The notes below the pieces were generated by a model, which saw only the letters and a list, made by a program, of their open reading frames with translations, did not search any database and was not told where the DNA came from. Below are positions 53,856 through 64,000 of a stretch of 64,000 nucleotides of DNA, piece after piece. Each line of letters begins with the position of its first letter. Position 1 is the stretch's first letter. Position numbers and translations under genes: made by a program. Origin of the DNA: Carettochelys insculpta (Eukaryota > Chordata > Testudines > Carettochelyidae); assembly GCF_033958435.1 (NCBI RefSeq), contig NC_134137.1, positions 105,782,501-105,846,500 of the forward strand. Direction: 5' to 3'.

Positions 53856-54920
53856 TTCTTCTTTTGCTTTATATTTCACTAGCTATTCTATGGTTTAATT
53901 GAATTTGCAATTCAATAACAAATTGGGAGCATATAAACTTCAGTAATTTGGAAGTTAAATGTTTTCATTAAGGTCATAACTGTCTCCAGGTAGAGCACAG
54001 TTCTAGTATTTTTAGTGATTTAGTGTAATTATGTCAGACATCTCTCACAGCATTTAACTGTCCCTGTGGCTATGCTGGCTCTTATCAGTATGCAACATTG
54101 CTCTGGAAAGGAATGTTCAGCTGGCTTTGCTTTAGAGCAGGTACTTAAGACATTTGGTTTAAATCAGACATCTGAGGTTGCAGTTATTTTTTTCTACTGG
54201 AAGGTGCCTTGTAGTAATAAATCTTAGTTCAGATATCCAAATCCTAATCCATTCACTGCTCACTAAAAACAAAGCTTACTGTCATGTAGAAGGCAGATAT
54301 ATGTGTGCCTAGGTGTTATTTAAATCTCAAATACAAGTAAATAAAGTTTGCCTTCCAAACTATAGAAAAGTGGTATCTGCACTGGGATCTTTTGGACTCA
54401 TAATTCCTAACTGGTGAAACTCTTCTAGTGGTAATACTGGTTGAGATTGTGGCATAGGCAAAATTAAAGTGATTTGCTTTTTTGTAAAATTAAAATGGTG
54501 ATAAAAATTAGTCCTTTGATTCCACAGGACAGGAGAAGAACCTGCTCCTTTGAATGGTCCGTAGTGTTGGCTGTGGCCATGCACATTCTCTAAGCAGCTT
54601 AGTGCCCTGCATTAACAGGCCACAATACAGAGCAGCAACCATTCAGTGTTTCTCACCATTTCCTGGCTTTGAGGTGGAGTTTCTCTCTGTTCATTGCTCA
54701 AATGAACAACTGGCACTTTATTTGTTTTATTTTTTTGTTTGTTTATGTAAATGGTATAGTTAGCAGTTTGACTATTGGCACTCTTTACGTAAGTGTAGAT
54801 TTCATTTTTTCCAGAAACATATCTTTTTCTTTCCTGGTACCGGGGTGGTTTCTTCTTAAATCTTAAGTACTTGATACTTCTTGGTATTCCTAAGTGTTAC
54901 ACTTGTAATGATGGGTACAT
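53856..54920. other. No recognisable feature
   Basis: AT-rich DNA. Nothing supported. Confidence 0.45.
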
Positions 54921-54923
54921 AAA

Positions 54924-55197
54924 GGCTATGTCTGCACTAGGAGCATCTGTCTACAGAAGTTACCGTTGGAAGAGATGTTCCGACAAAACTTCTGTCAACA
55001 GATCACATCCACGCATAAAAGTGGATCTGTCGACAAAATGGCCCTCCAGAGCATCTACACAGCTTTTTTGTTGACCTGCTCTGACAACAGAAGGGCCCTC
55101 CAGAACATCTACACAGCATTTTTGTTGACATTTTCTGTTAACAAAATGTTTTTTGCGTGTAGAAGCTTCGACAAAACTGTCTAGTGTAGATGTAGCC
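54924..55197. mobile_element. MITE with Harbinger A-like subterminal motifs (274 bp)
   Basis: Left end GGCTATGTCTGCACTAG and right end CTAGTGTAGATGTAGCC are inverse; AAA flanks both sides (54921-54923, 55198-55200). Interior words 'cttctgtcaacagatcacatccacgca' and 'tcgacaaaa' match the left arm of Harbinger A ('catctgtcgacagatcacgtccacgca', about 15470), so it is probably a deletion derivative of that family. Two 'ggccctccagarcatctacacagc' repeats lie inside (about 55042 and 55094). Confidence 0.75.
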
Positions 55198-55403
55198 AAA
55201 GTGTTTGGTACTTTTGTTTTTTTGGTCTGGGAAAGCTTATATATTCCAGAAAACAGGTAATTTGAAAGTCCTTCACTTCTGGGAATTAGCAAAATAGAAA
55301 AGCTAGACTTCAAATTCACTTGACAGGCAAATCGGTGACATTGGCTTTAAATTCTGGGTCCTTTGACACTCTCCACCTCTCTGTATAACCTGATGCTTAC
55401 TAA

Positions 55404-55702
55404 GGCTTGGTCTACACTTGCCCCCAACTTTGAAGGGGGCATGTTAATCAGGGTGATGGGAGATTACTAATGAAGTGCTGCAGTCAATTTTGAGGAGTAA
55501 AGGTCCTTTGAAATAGCGTGGGCACTTCAAAGTGCCCATGGCTACATGCACACTGGTGCTTTGAAGTTTGATGCTTTGAAGTTGCCGTGGGGCAGAATTA
55601 GCCTAATGAAGTGCTGTGTATTCACTGCAGCACTTCATTATAATCTCCCATTGCCCTGATTAACATGCCCCCTTCGAAGTGGGGGCAAGTGTAGACAAGC
55701 CC
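55404..55702. mobile_element. Foldback MITE with TAA duplication (299 bp)
   Basis: Ends GGCTTGGTCTACACTTGCC and (reversed right end) GGGCTTGTCTACACTTGCC. TAA on both sides (55401-55403, 55703-55705). Arms with 'aatgaagtgctgcagt' and 'gcagcacttcattataat' are complementary. Same family as 20842-21193. Confidence 0.8.
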
Positions 55703-55705
55703 TAA

Positions 55706-57284
55706 GAGTGTTAGAACTGGGTCTGGAATTTCCTGAGTCCTTGTATGTAACATCTGCTTGAAAATGTAACAAGATAGGCAGAAGGGCTGACAGAACTACC
55801 GGCTCCAGGGCAAGGTGTGTGTGGGGAAGCTCAGGCCTCAGAGGAGCGAGCCAGTTTGGGGATAGCTTGTCCTCCACACTGCCTCATGTACACCACCCTG
55901 GCCCTCCCCAGACCTTCAAGCTGCGTGGAGAGGGTTGTGCAGTGGCCCGATAGTGATTTAAAAGGCCTGGGGTTCCAGTCAATGCAGTTCCTGCAGTAGT
56001 GGTCAGGAGTCCTGGGTCCTTTTGAAGAACTGGGCCACAGGGAAACTGCCCCTTCTTCCAGCCAATGGGCCTGAGGATGGGTAGGCAGCTGTCTGTAAGA
56101 AATGTGTAGTGATAAAAACTCTAGAGACAAGCTTCTGCACTTTTCCCAAAAAGAAAGCTGGCGTCCCCACATCATTCTATCTCAAAAGAGATTTTGAACG
56201 CTGACAGGATTACTGATGTTGCATAACTTTGCCTCAGTACCAAGGCTTTACAACTGACACACAAGTTAAGGACCATCTCAGTCTTCCTTTGTATCTCAGA
56301 GCTCAGTACAATTTACATTTTGGTGAGCTGTGCTGGTATTGTGTACATCTGTAGTGCCAGCACCACAACCTTTGGTTAGTGACCCTATGCACCCCATGCA
56401 TTGTATCAAACTGCCTGCATACACAATATCCACAGATCTAAGACTCTCCCAAGAGCTGGAATCACCCTTATCTTCTATAATGAGGACTGTGGATGTACCA
56501 AGTCTATCACTCCTTTTTGTTCGTGGTACTACTCTTATATCTACTGTGCCCCAAAATGGCCGCGGAACGCAATGAAGATGGAGAGGAACACTGATGACAG
56601 TATGGAACACTCACATACTCCCTCCAAGTTATGTCTTCCTATGTCATCTGCCTCCATGGAGAGCCCAGAGACAACCTCCCAGGATATATTTTCTGGAGGT
56701 GGCTGTTCTAGAACCAGAGCGTGGTTCCCTGTCCCATGGCTGCCATGTTCTTATCTACCTATGGCCATGTGACATTTACAGGGCCTGGGAGCTGCTTGTG
56801 GATGGGAGTGTTATCCTGACTCACCACAGATACATAAAGCTTCTCCTGAACGGTGACCACCATCGAGGTAGCGCCTCAACAATCCCCACAGCTGTCTTTT
56901 TAGCTTGAGGAGGCCCAGCTCATTGTGGGTTTGTTGAGTCCTTCAGTTGTTTTCTTGTCTCTTCTTGAGGCCATGATCCCATCTAGTAAATTATAACTGG
57001 ATACTCTGAGATATTTCAAAACTTACTTAAGGGAGCCTTGGTCTTAGTAGATTCACAAGGAAATGTCCTGGTCTGTGGTTTCACTAACATCTTGCAAATG
57101 CCTGCATCAGGTAAAATAGCTCTTTCTGCTAATGAGGTTGTTATGGACAGAACCAATGAAGGGTTAGTTGGCAAACCATAGCTCCAGCAGTCTGCTTTGT
57201 CTGGAAGATCAACAGGAAATAAGACTAAGGTTCCCTCAGAGGGAGGGTGGAGGGAAGAAATGAAATTTACTTCAATTTAGGCTT
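55706..57284. other. No recognisable feature
   Basis: ORFs at 56296-56908 on both strands and 55831-56175 on the minus strand overlap each other and show no familiar domain. No repeat boundary seen. Confidence 0.4.
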
Positions 57285-57372
57285 GAAAATGGACATAACA
57301 CCACTGTTGGAAGACAGGATACTGGACTAGACGAACCATTTGTCTGACTCAATAGGTCTGTTCTTATGTTCT
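57285..57372 (+). mobile_element. CR1-like 3' tail fragment
   Basis: 'ggaagacaggatactggact', 'agacgaaccatttgtctgac' and 'ggtctgttcttatgttctta' are the 3' tail of a CR1-like LINE; the minus-strand piece at 5296-5392 is the same segment. Confidence 0.6.
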
Positions 57373-57850
57373 TAAACAGCTTTCTTAGCCTTTGATATAG
57401 ATGTTTTACAGTTTTGCTATTGCCTATGAATTACATGCACATCAAAAACAGACAAGGCAAGAAAAGTAATTGCTCAGGTTATATCCCTTGAGGGCATGGT
57501 GGTAATCCTTTTGAAATCTCTGGTCCCTGTGTTCCACTGTTCTTCCCCTGTATCTTCTTCACTTTCTTACAGATAATCACCTGATGTATTTTGAATTTAA
57601 TAATATACCAGACTCAAATGGAATTATTCAATTAAAGATTAATATAGTATTATAAATATTATAAAAAAAAGACATACTGGTGAATAATAGGTAGTTCAGT
57701 CCTTTCATCCGTACCTGGTGGAATGCTGACAGTGTACGTTGCCAAGCTAACATTCCAACCCTTTTTTCTCCCATGCGGGAAAGGGGTTAGATAAAGAAAT
57801 TTTCCCTTTTTTGAGCAGAAAATGAAACACTTCCCCATGATTTATTTTAC
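57373..57850. other. No recognisable feature
   Basis: AT-rich DNA; nothing supported. Confidence 0.4.
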
Positions 57851-58378
57851 TCTGGCCACATCTACACTACAAAATAACTTTCAAGTTGCATACTTCAAAG
57901 TATACCTTTGAAGTAGGCAACTTCGAAGTAGAGCGTTTACACACAAAAGGTCCCCCCCCCCCAGCTTTGAAGTAAAATGTCTACACACAATAGCCCCTAA
58001 TTTAAAGTAAGGGGCTGGGAAATCAAGCAGGCAGGGGGGTCACAAGGCTGACAATTCCTTCTGGGCTCTCAGAAATCCGAGCCCTTAAAGGGCCACTCCC
58101 AACACCCCACCCTGCATATTCTCAAGGCTGCCAGGCTACAGACAGCAGGGCAGACCACATGCTGGGGAGAAGAGGTGCCCAACATCCCACCCACATGCTT
58201 CCCAAGGAGGATCTCCTCTCCACCGTGGCCAGCCTGCTGGCCACGTTGGTCACCATGCTATTGTAACCCTTCTGCCAGAAGGATCTGGCAGCAACCAGGG
58301 CCGGGTTCAACATCTAGGGGTTCCTTTTCATCCATCTCACACAGAACTGGCTCAGGCCCCCACCCAGTAGCCTGGGAA

Positions 58379-59490
58379 TGTCACACACCCCTGGGCGCCT
58401 TGGAGAGGCAATGCTTCCCCACTCGCAAGCACAGAGTCTGAGTGTAGAAAAGAACATTTAATAAAAGAGGCAGAAAGGTTGATTAGCATAAGCTTGGGAA
58501 AACATCACACCCAGAGTTCGTAACCAATCCTCAAGTAACTGTCCCAGCTCAAATGCATTGAGCAATGTCCTTGGCCTCTCAGGCTCACCAGTCCAATACA
58601 CTAAACAGCCAATCCACACACCCAGCTTTCTCCACACCCCCAATTCAAATGCCCCACTACAACTTGGTCTGGTCTGTGCGGGCACTGACACCTCACACTG
58701 ATGCATTCCCTCATGGAACCTGAGACAATGCCACTTTTGTGCTGGTTCGGTGTTCTGCTTGCTCCTGCCGGCCGGCAGTCACACCATCCATCTGTTCTCT
58801 GGTCACACCGTCCATCCACCGCTGTTCCCCCTACCAGCCAGCCGTTGCTCCTCTTACTAGCCATCCGCCAGTTGTACCATCCATCCACTGCTGCTCCTCC
58901 TAGCGGCCGGCCGCCAATCGCACTGTCTGTCCATTTTCTGTGGGCTTGGCCTGAGGCAAAACCCTGTGATTTCGGCTCCTAGCATCCTCAGCTGCCACAC
59001 TGTGATTTCAGCTCTTAACATCTACCAAGCTGGAGTCTCATAAAACCGCTAGTATCCAGTTCTATCTTTTAACAGGTGGGGAGGGCTAGTCAAATCAGGT
59101 TTACAGCTACATGGCTAAGGCTTAGGCAGGGCCAAGGCGCTCAGTGAGCCAGTTCAACCCACATCCCTTCCTTTCTGCTTTACAATGCTTTAAACCAGGG
59201 AGCCCTGTGTAATCCATGTCTTATGCAGTTGTGACAACTGCCCTGTCCCCCACAATGACTTGGAGCATTGGTGAGATTTCACAATTCCTATACTGAGTTT
59301 TAGCATAAATTGTGTTTTTATAACATGTTTACAATAGAGAAAACCTCATTGCTTCCTTACTACCCATCAGTCTTTGTTTGCAAGGTATCACATATGCACG
59401 CCTTTGCATTTTCATGCAAATGATCTCTGGGAGAACACATTCCTCCCAGGCTTCAGCAACACTGAGTTCCTGCTGGCACATTCCTTACTC
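58379..59490. mobile_element. LTR-like insertion in Harbinger C
   Basis: Not Harbinger-like: the segment begins about TGTCACACACCCCTGG, has AATAAA at 58460-58465, four degenerate repeats of 'cacaccgtccatccaccgctg' type (58781-58935), and a minus-strand TATAAAAAC motif at about 59313-59322. This looks like an LTR, but I could not find matching target duplications, so limits and orientation are open. Confidence 0.4.
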
Positions 59491-59499
59491 TAGTGAGGA

Positions 59500-60880
59500 G
59501 TGTGGCTGTTTGTGTGCATGGGACCCAGCCTCCAGGTCCTGGCCACAGCCCTGCTGTCCTTCCCCTGGGCCCCCCCAGTCCTGCACTGGTGGGCCTTCAC
59601 CACCAGCACCGAGTGGTGGGACTGGCTGGTGCTGGAGGACTGGGATGATGAGCAGTGGCTGAGGAACTTTAGGATGATCTGCCAGACATATGAAAACCTC
59701 TGCCACTGGCTCGCCCCAGTCTGCCAGCACCAGGACACCTAGATGTGGCTAGCACTTCTGGTGCAGAATGGGGTGGCTATCACACTATGGAGGTTGGCCA
59801 TCCCTGACAGCCTCCAGTCCGTTGGCCACCAATTTGAATTTGCCAAGGCTACCATTGGAACAGTGCTGGTAGAGGTAAGTCCGGCCCCCACCATGGACCC
59901 ACCCTGGGGAGGGGGCTACTGGGAAAGGGGGAAGGAGTCCTTGCTGGGGAGGTGCCGGGAGAAGGCGGGGCATGAGCCACGGATGCAGTGGGTTACATGG
60001 TCTGGCATTCATGGATGTGTCTTTTCCTCCCCGCCCTGCACCACTGCAGGTATTCTGAGCCATCAGCATCGTGCTCCTCTGACGTGTCATCACCCTGGGG
60101 GACCTGGATGCCTTCCTTGCCAGGTTTGCGAATCTGGGGTTCCCCAATTGTTTTGGAGCCCTGGACAGGACACTTGGCGATCTGGGCTCTGGACCGCAGC
60201 GGGGGTGCCTACATTAACAGGAAGGGGTACCTCTCGGTGGTACTCGGCCTTGGTAGACATGAGGGGCCCTTTCCTGGATGTATGTGGGGTGGCCAAGCAG
60301 GGCTCATGATGCCCAGGTGTTCCAGAATCTGCGGCTGAGATGCTGGATGCGGGAGGGCATGTATGTCCCCCTGTGGGAGGTCCCGCTCAGGAACATCATG
60401 ATGCCATGTACCCGCTGCATCTGTGGCTCATGCGGCCCTATGCCAGACACACCAGGATGGCCCAGGGTATCTTCAACGACTGCCTCACCCTGGGGCACAG
60501 AAGAGTGGGCGTTTGGGAGGCTGAAGGGGAGGTTTCACAGCCTCCTCATGAGGCTGGATGTCAGCTTCCCAAACGTCCACACACTGATCACCAGCTGGTG
60601 TGCCCTCTACAATCTTGTGGAGGGCAGGCAGGAGCCCTTCATCCAGGGCTGCGCTGTGGACCTGCCACCCAGGTATGAAGAGCCGCATGCTGTCCCATGC
60701 CGCGAGGCACAGAGGGAAGGGTTCAGGGTCCGGGAGGCCTTGTGCCAGGCCTTTGCGCAGGACCTGCCCTGCCCCTCCAAGCCACGCTCCACACCACAGG
60801 CCCTCCCACTCCCCCATCTCTCACGCTCCTCCACCAGAAACACCCCCTTCTGCTCCCCCCCCACTCACCATGCACCAGCG
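59500..60880 (+). pseudogene. Harbinger (HARBI1-like, DDE) transposase, element C
   Basis: Exon 1: TTSTEWWDWLVLEDWDDEQW, LRNFRMICQTYENLCHWLAP, a stop at 59740, then VAITLWRLAIPDSLQSVGHQ and FEFAKATIGTVLVE. Intron 59875-60049. Exon 2: ISIVLL-RVITLGDLDAFLA, RFANLGFPNCFGALDRT with the first catalytic Asp kept. It then shifts: AHDAQVFQNLRLRCWMREGM with the second Asp, and EEWAFGRLKGRFHSLLMRLD in place of VECAFGRLK. The C-terminus runs through TSWCALYNLVEGRQEPF to about 60660. The poly(A) signal is at 60922. All three acidic positions are still recognisable, unlike A, but stops and frameshifts kill it. Confidence 0.8.
59875..60049 (+). other. Intron in Harbinger transposase C
   Basis: Donor GAG|GTAAGT and acceptor CCACTGCAG|GTA bracket 175 bp. 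It interrupts the protein at the same place as the intron of element A, after the GxQF...VLVE segment. Confidence 0.7.
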
Positions 60881-60921
60881 ACTTGGGGTTAGGGTGGAAA
60901 CATTACACTCTACTGTTGAGG

Positions 60922-60927
60922 AATAAA
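60922..60927 (+). terminator. Poly(A) signal of transposase C
   Basis: AATAAA within AATAAACAC, as in element A. Confidence 0.5.
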
Positions 60928-61249
60928 CACATTTGAGAAAACAAAACAGAATGTGTCAAACTATTTATAGTGCGTGGGGGGAATGGTCCACAGAGGGGAG
61001 GTGGGGGGCTGGGTGGGGAGACTGAACTTGGTGGGGTGTTGGGGTTAGAGAAGGCTCAGTCGCTCAGCTGCATGGTGGGCTGGGAGTTGTGGCAGCTGCG
61101 GCTACCCCTACCACCCTGGGTCCAGGGCCCCATGTGGGGCTGTGATGGAGCCGGGACCATGGGAGGTAGGGCTAGGATGGGGGGTGCCATGGTGTTGGCC
61201 TTTGCAGGGTGCGCAGGGGTGGCCCCTGGGGCTGGACCAAATGCGCCCG

Positions 61250-62480
61250 CCCTAGCCAGGAGCCACCAAGCCAGCTTGATGCAGGCGTCCAGAGACAGGT
61301 CTGCCACGCAGTGGGTGGCTGTGGCAGGGGAGAGGGGAGATGACTGCAGGCTGGGCTGGCAAGGGGGTGGGAGGTTGGGCGAGGTGGGCAACCAAGGTCT
61401 GGGCTACAGTGTTCAGACTACTGGCCAGCTGCACCCACACCTCCCACTCCATTGCCAGCCAGTTCTGGAGCACCCCAATCATCTCCAGCATGACGTCCAG
61501 TTGGCGGCCTCCTCCTTGTCCATCCAGCACAGTCTCCATGAGGCCCGGCCACAGCCACTGGGGGGATGCAGGCTGGGGTGATGGGGTGGCCTCCTGGCTC
61601 CCTGTGGCTGCGGGTTGCTCTGACGGGCTGTGGTGGCTGCCTGACGATGGACCTGTGGAGACAGAAGTGGGTGGGGGATGGCCTGTGAGTGCTGAGTCCC
61701 AACCCTGGGGTGGGGCTGGGGCCCCTGCTCCACTGGTCCCCATGTGCTCCCCTGCTGCCTGATGGCCTGTGAGCCCCATACGATCCTGGGTGCCCAGAGG
61801 TTCCTGCCTGGTGATGGCTGGGCTGTGTTCACTCCCCACCATCCCCAGATGTGTGGGCTGCAGGGCTGTTCCCGAGGGCTGGGGGGCTGTCCATGTCCTT
61901 TGCAACATCCTGCTGTACAACAAAGCCCTGTACCTACCGGCTCCAACTTGCCAGGGCTTGGGCGAAGCTCGACTGGATGAGGTGAGGCTGGGTGTCCCGG
62001 AGGGGAGGGTGATGATGAGGGTCCTGGTTGCTGGAGTTCTCATCATTGCCCTTGGTCTCGGTGGGCTGGTTCCTGCACAGGTGGCTGGTGGTGCCAGAGG
62101 AGCCCACTTACTCATCGGTGTCCATAGCGGGGGGACCAGCAATGTCGATGAGGTGCTCCAGGGCAGCTGCCTCCCTCGGCCCCATGAGCCTGTGCAGCTC
62201 TCTGTAGTGGGAGCTGTGCACAGGTCGTGCCCCCGACTGGCTGGCAGATTTCCAGGCTTTGATGTATGCCTGCCTCAGCTCCTTGACTTTCATCTGGACG
62301 CTGTCCCCAGCGTGGCTGGGGTGACCTCGGGCAGTGAGCCCCTTGGCTGGCCTGTCGAGGGCCTCTGCATTTCTCTGGTGGGTGCTGGTTTGCTGAAGAA
62401 CCTCCTCCTCTCCCCACAGAGTGAGGAGGTCCTTTAGCTCAGCCTCAGTCCGGGAGGGTCTCCTCCTGGCATGCCCCTTG
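61250..62480 (-). pseudogene. Harbinger Myb/SANT-like partner protein, element C
   Basis: The minus strand gives EAELKDLLTLWGEEEVLQ and AEALDRPAKGLTARGHPS (about 62310-62445), then MKVKELRQAYIKAWKSASQS and GARPVHSSHYRELHRLMG, an intact-looking trihelix ending. An acidic tail LIDIAGPPAMDTDE stops at 62108. A second frame (61252-62142) carries a Ser/Pro/Gln-rich linker and the C-terminal LDVMLEMIGVLQNWLAMEWE segment. The three copies share the pattern E-E-LLxLWxxEEVLQ...VKELRQ. The role (Harbinger accessory DNA-binding protein) is inferred from the family plan. Confidence 0.7.
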
Positions 62481-63129
62481 TCCCGGTGCTGTGAGCCCTC
62501 AGACTTGTCGGCCGGGGGAGGAGGTCCTGTCGTGCTGCCATGGTGGACAGGGGTGGTGCGTCAAGCAGGTTCAGTCCAACAGGGAGGTCGTGCTGCCCCT
62601 GCTTGTGGCACACTCAGCTTCCTGCCTGGAGTTGCTGGGGAGCTGGTTCCTGTCAGGAGGCTGGCACCGAACACACAGTGCTGCCTGGGCTGGCCAGAGT
62701 GTCTTGCTGCTCCGGGGGGAGCGGGGGCACCACCATGGCGGGCCCCTTACTTCGAAATACTGAGTGCAGAATGTATACACATACTCTACTTTGAAGTTAA
62801 ACTTCGAAGCAGGGCACTACTCCGTTCCTGGGAATGGACTAGTGACTTTGAAGTTGGGCTCCCTCCTTTGAGGTGAACTTCAAAGTAAGGAAAAGTGTGT
62901 GTAGACACTCTGCTGGCTGCTTCAAAGTAGCCCCTTAATTTTGTAGTGTAGATGCAGCCTCTGTTCTGTTTTGCTAATTACTGGTAGTGTTTCTTTTATG
63001 GCAAAGAGTGATGCGTGATGAGTAAAGCGAATCTGCGATCCAATCATTATTAACAGCCATGACAGCTCTAACAGTTCTTAATATGTTAAAACTTCCAATT
63101 ACGGCCGCCCGATATTCACAGTTGGCTCA

Positions 63130-63683
63130 CATGAGTAACTCAAGAAAGCTAATTGCAATTTAAAAAATCACAATTACTTTTTAGTCATAATGTTAAATAA
63201 TAGAATATCAAGTGATAGTTATTAAATATTTTGGATGTTTTTGTACATTTGCAAATATAACTTTCAATTGCAACACAATACAAAATGTACAGTGCTCACT
63301 TCATACTTTTTGATTACAAATATTTGCACTGTAAAATGATAAACAAAAGAGAGTATTTTTCATTGTAGTGTAATACTGTAACTCTGTCTCTTTATCCTGA
63401 AAGTACAGCTTATGAACACACATTTTTTGTTATATCCCTGTTGTTGAAAACAAAACAATGTGAAACTTTAGAGCCTATAAGTTCACTCTGTCCTACTTCT
63501 TGTTCAGCCAATCAGTAAGGCAAAAGTTTGTGCACATTTATGGGAGATACAACAACCTCCTGCTTCTTATTTACAATGTCTCCTAAAAGTGAGAACAAGT
63601 GTTTTCATAGCTCTGTTTGTCACAACCATTCCAGAGGATATGTTTCCATGCTGATGACACCCATTAAAAAAATGCACTAATTA
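63130..63683 (-). pseudogene. hAT transposase C-terminus and 3' flank, inverted part
   Basis: The minus strand gives GVISMETYPLEWL (about 63640-63665) and, after a deletion, LFSLLGDIVNKKQEVVVSP and NVHKLLPY (about 63520-63600). This is the hAT dimerisation domain near the end of the transposase (family text: ERLFSLSGDIVNKKR). Below that the sequence is AT-rich 3' flank towards the terminus near 63100. It points opposite to the adjoining segment. Confidence 0.65.
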
Positions 63684-63689
63684 CATTTG

Positions 63690-64000
63690 TGATTGAACTT
63701 CTTGGGGGAGAATTGTAGGTCTCCTGCTCTGTTTTAACCACATTTTGCCCTATCTTTCCTATTATAGCTCTCTTAGATGATGATGCAGCACGTGGTGTTC
63801 AAGTAAGAATACATTCACTGCAAACTTAACAAAATGTAGAGAAGGTAGCAATGTGAGACTTCTAATGATAGCTGCAACACTTGAACCAAGGTTTAAGAAT
63901 ATGAAGTGCTTCCAAAACCTGAGCGGGACAAAGTGTGGAACATTCTTTGAAAAGTCTTAAAAGACCAACACACTGATGCAGAAACTTCAGAATCCGAAGT
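63690..64000 (+). pseudogene. hAT transposase internal segment, sense part
   Basis: The plus strand encodes EGSNVRLLMIAATLEPRFKN followed by MKCFQNLSGTKCGTFFEKS and a TLMQKLQNPK stretch (about 63840-64000), the hAT segment with the LDPRFKN-like motif. It lies upstream of the dimerisation domain in an intact gene, but here it is in the opposite orientation to it. Runs off the window. Confidence 0.7.

Larger units (their letters stand above)
57854..62959 (+). mobile_element. PIF/Harbinger transposon C, two-gene, 5.1 kb
   Basis: Left end GGCCACATCTACACTACAAA and right end TTTGTAGTGTAGATGCAGCC are inverse; TCT flanks both (57851-57853, 62960-62962). Subterminal arms carry matching 'cttcgaagtagag' and 'tttgaagttaaacttcgaag' words. 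Transposase on the plus strand (59500-60880) and Myb/SANT-like gene on the minus strand (61250-62480) converge. An LTR-like insert (about 58379-59490) enlarges the left half. Termini are better kept than in A. Coding frames are broken. Confidence 0.85.

Noticed and set aside
56296..56908. Overlapping ORFs on both strands
   Set aside because: No domain or splice evidence; length is within chance for this composition.
61252..62142. 296-aa minus-strand ORF as a possible host gene
   Set aside because: It lies inside Harbinger C and matches the partner-protein position and layout in elements A and B; Ser/Pro/Gln-rich linker, not a cellular protein.

Overview
The window is a stretch of vertebrate nuclear DNA made almost entirely of dead transposable elements. 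I found no exon of a cellular gene, no intact open reading frame with a credible host function, no canonical tRNA or rRNA gene and no CRISPR array. The mix of chicken-repeat-1 (CR1) LINEs with a sauropsid-type SGNH-esterase ORF1, DIRS tyrosine-recombinase retrotransposons, a Penelope-like element, tRNA-derived SINEs, two-gene PIF/Harbinger transposons and many small 'TCTACACTAG'-ended MITEs fits a sauropsid, most likely a turtle. This assignment rests on recognising the families, not on a search.

Layout. 0.1-1.4 kb: CR1 ORF1/ORF2 relic. 2.6-3.9 kb: foldback MITE, then a Penelope end split by another MITE. 5.3-8.5 kb: a 1288-bp solo LTR (5-bp duplication) between a Penelope fragment and CR1 remains on both strands. 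9.2-14.6 kb: Tigger-like and hAT-like non-autonomous elements. 15.4-20.0 kb: Harbinger element A. 20.8-24.4 kb: two foldback MITEs and a Tigger-like MITE. 24.8-26.6 kb: left-truncated Harbinger B. 27.0-28.7 kb: LTR-like element. 29.3-32.0 kb: CR1 tail, an intronless Harbinger transposase relic and an antisense LINE reverse-transcriptase relic. 32.4-34.0 kb: a second solo LTR of the 5.5-kb family, inserted in a MITE. 34-40 kb: mostly unannotatable AT-rich DNA. 40.1-48.1 kb: DIRS element 1, with a Penelope element, a 710-bp MITE and a SINE nested in it. 48.8-53.9 kb: DIRS element 2 of another subfamily, also with nested insertions. 54.9-55.7 kb: two MITEs. 57.9-63.0 kb: Harbinger element C, itself carrying an LTR-like insertion. 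63.1 kb to the end: an internally inverted hAT transposase relic.

How it fits together. The best preserved biology is architectural. Both DIRS copies keep inverted terminal repeats and an internal complementary region, the structures used to replicate through a circle. Harbinger A and C keep the transposase on one strand converging on a Myb/SANT-like partner gene on the other, with an intron at the same place in the transposase. Coding capacity is lost everywhere: both DIRS reverse transcriptases have lost the second aspartate of YLDD, Harbinger A has Asn for its first catalytic Asp, the CR1 esterase lacks its histidine, and several stops look like CGA-to-TGA transitions. Insertion nesting gives a relative chronology.
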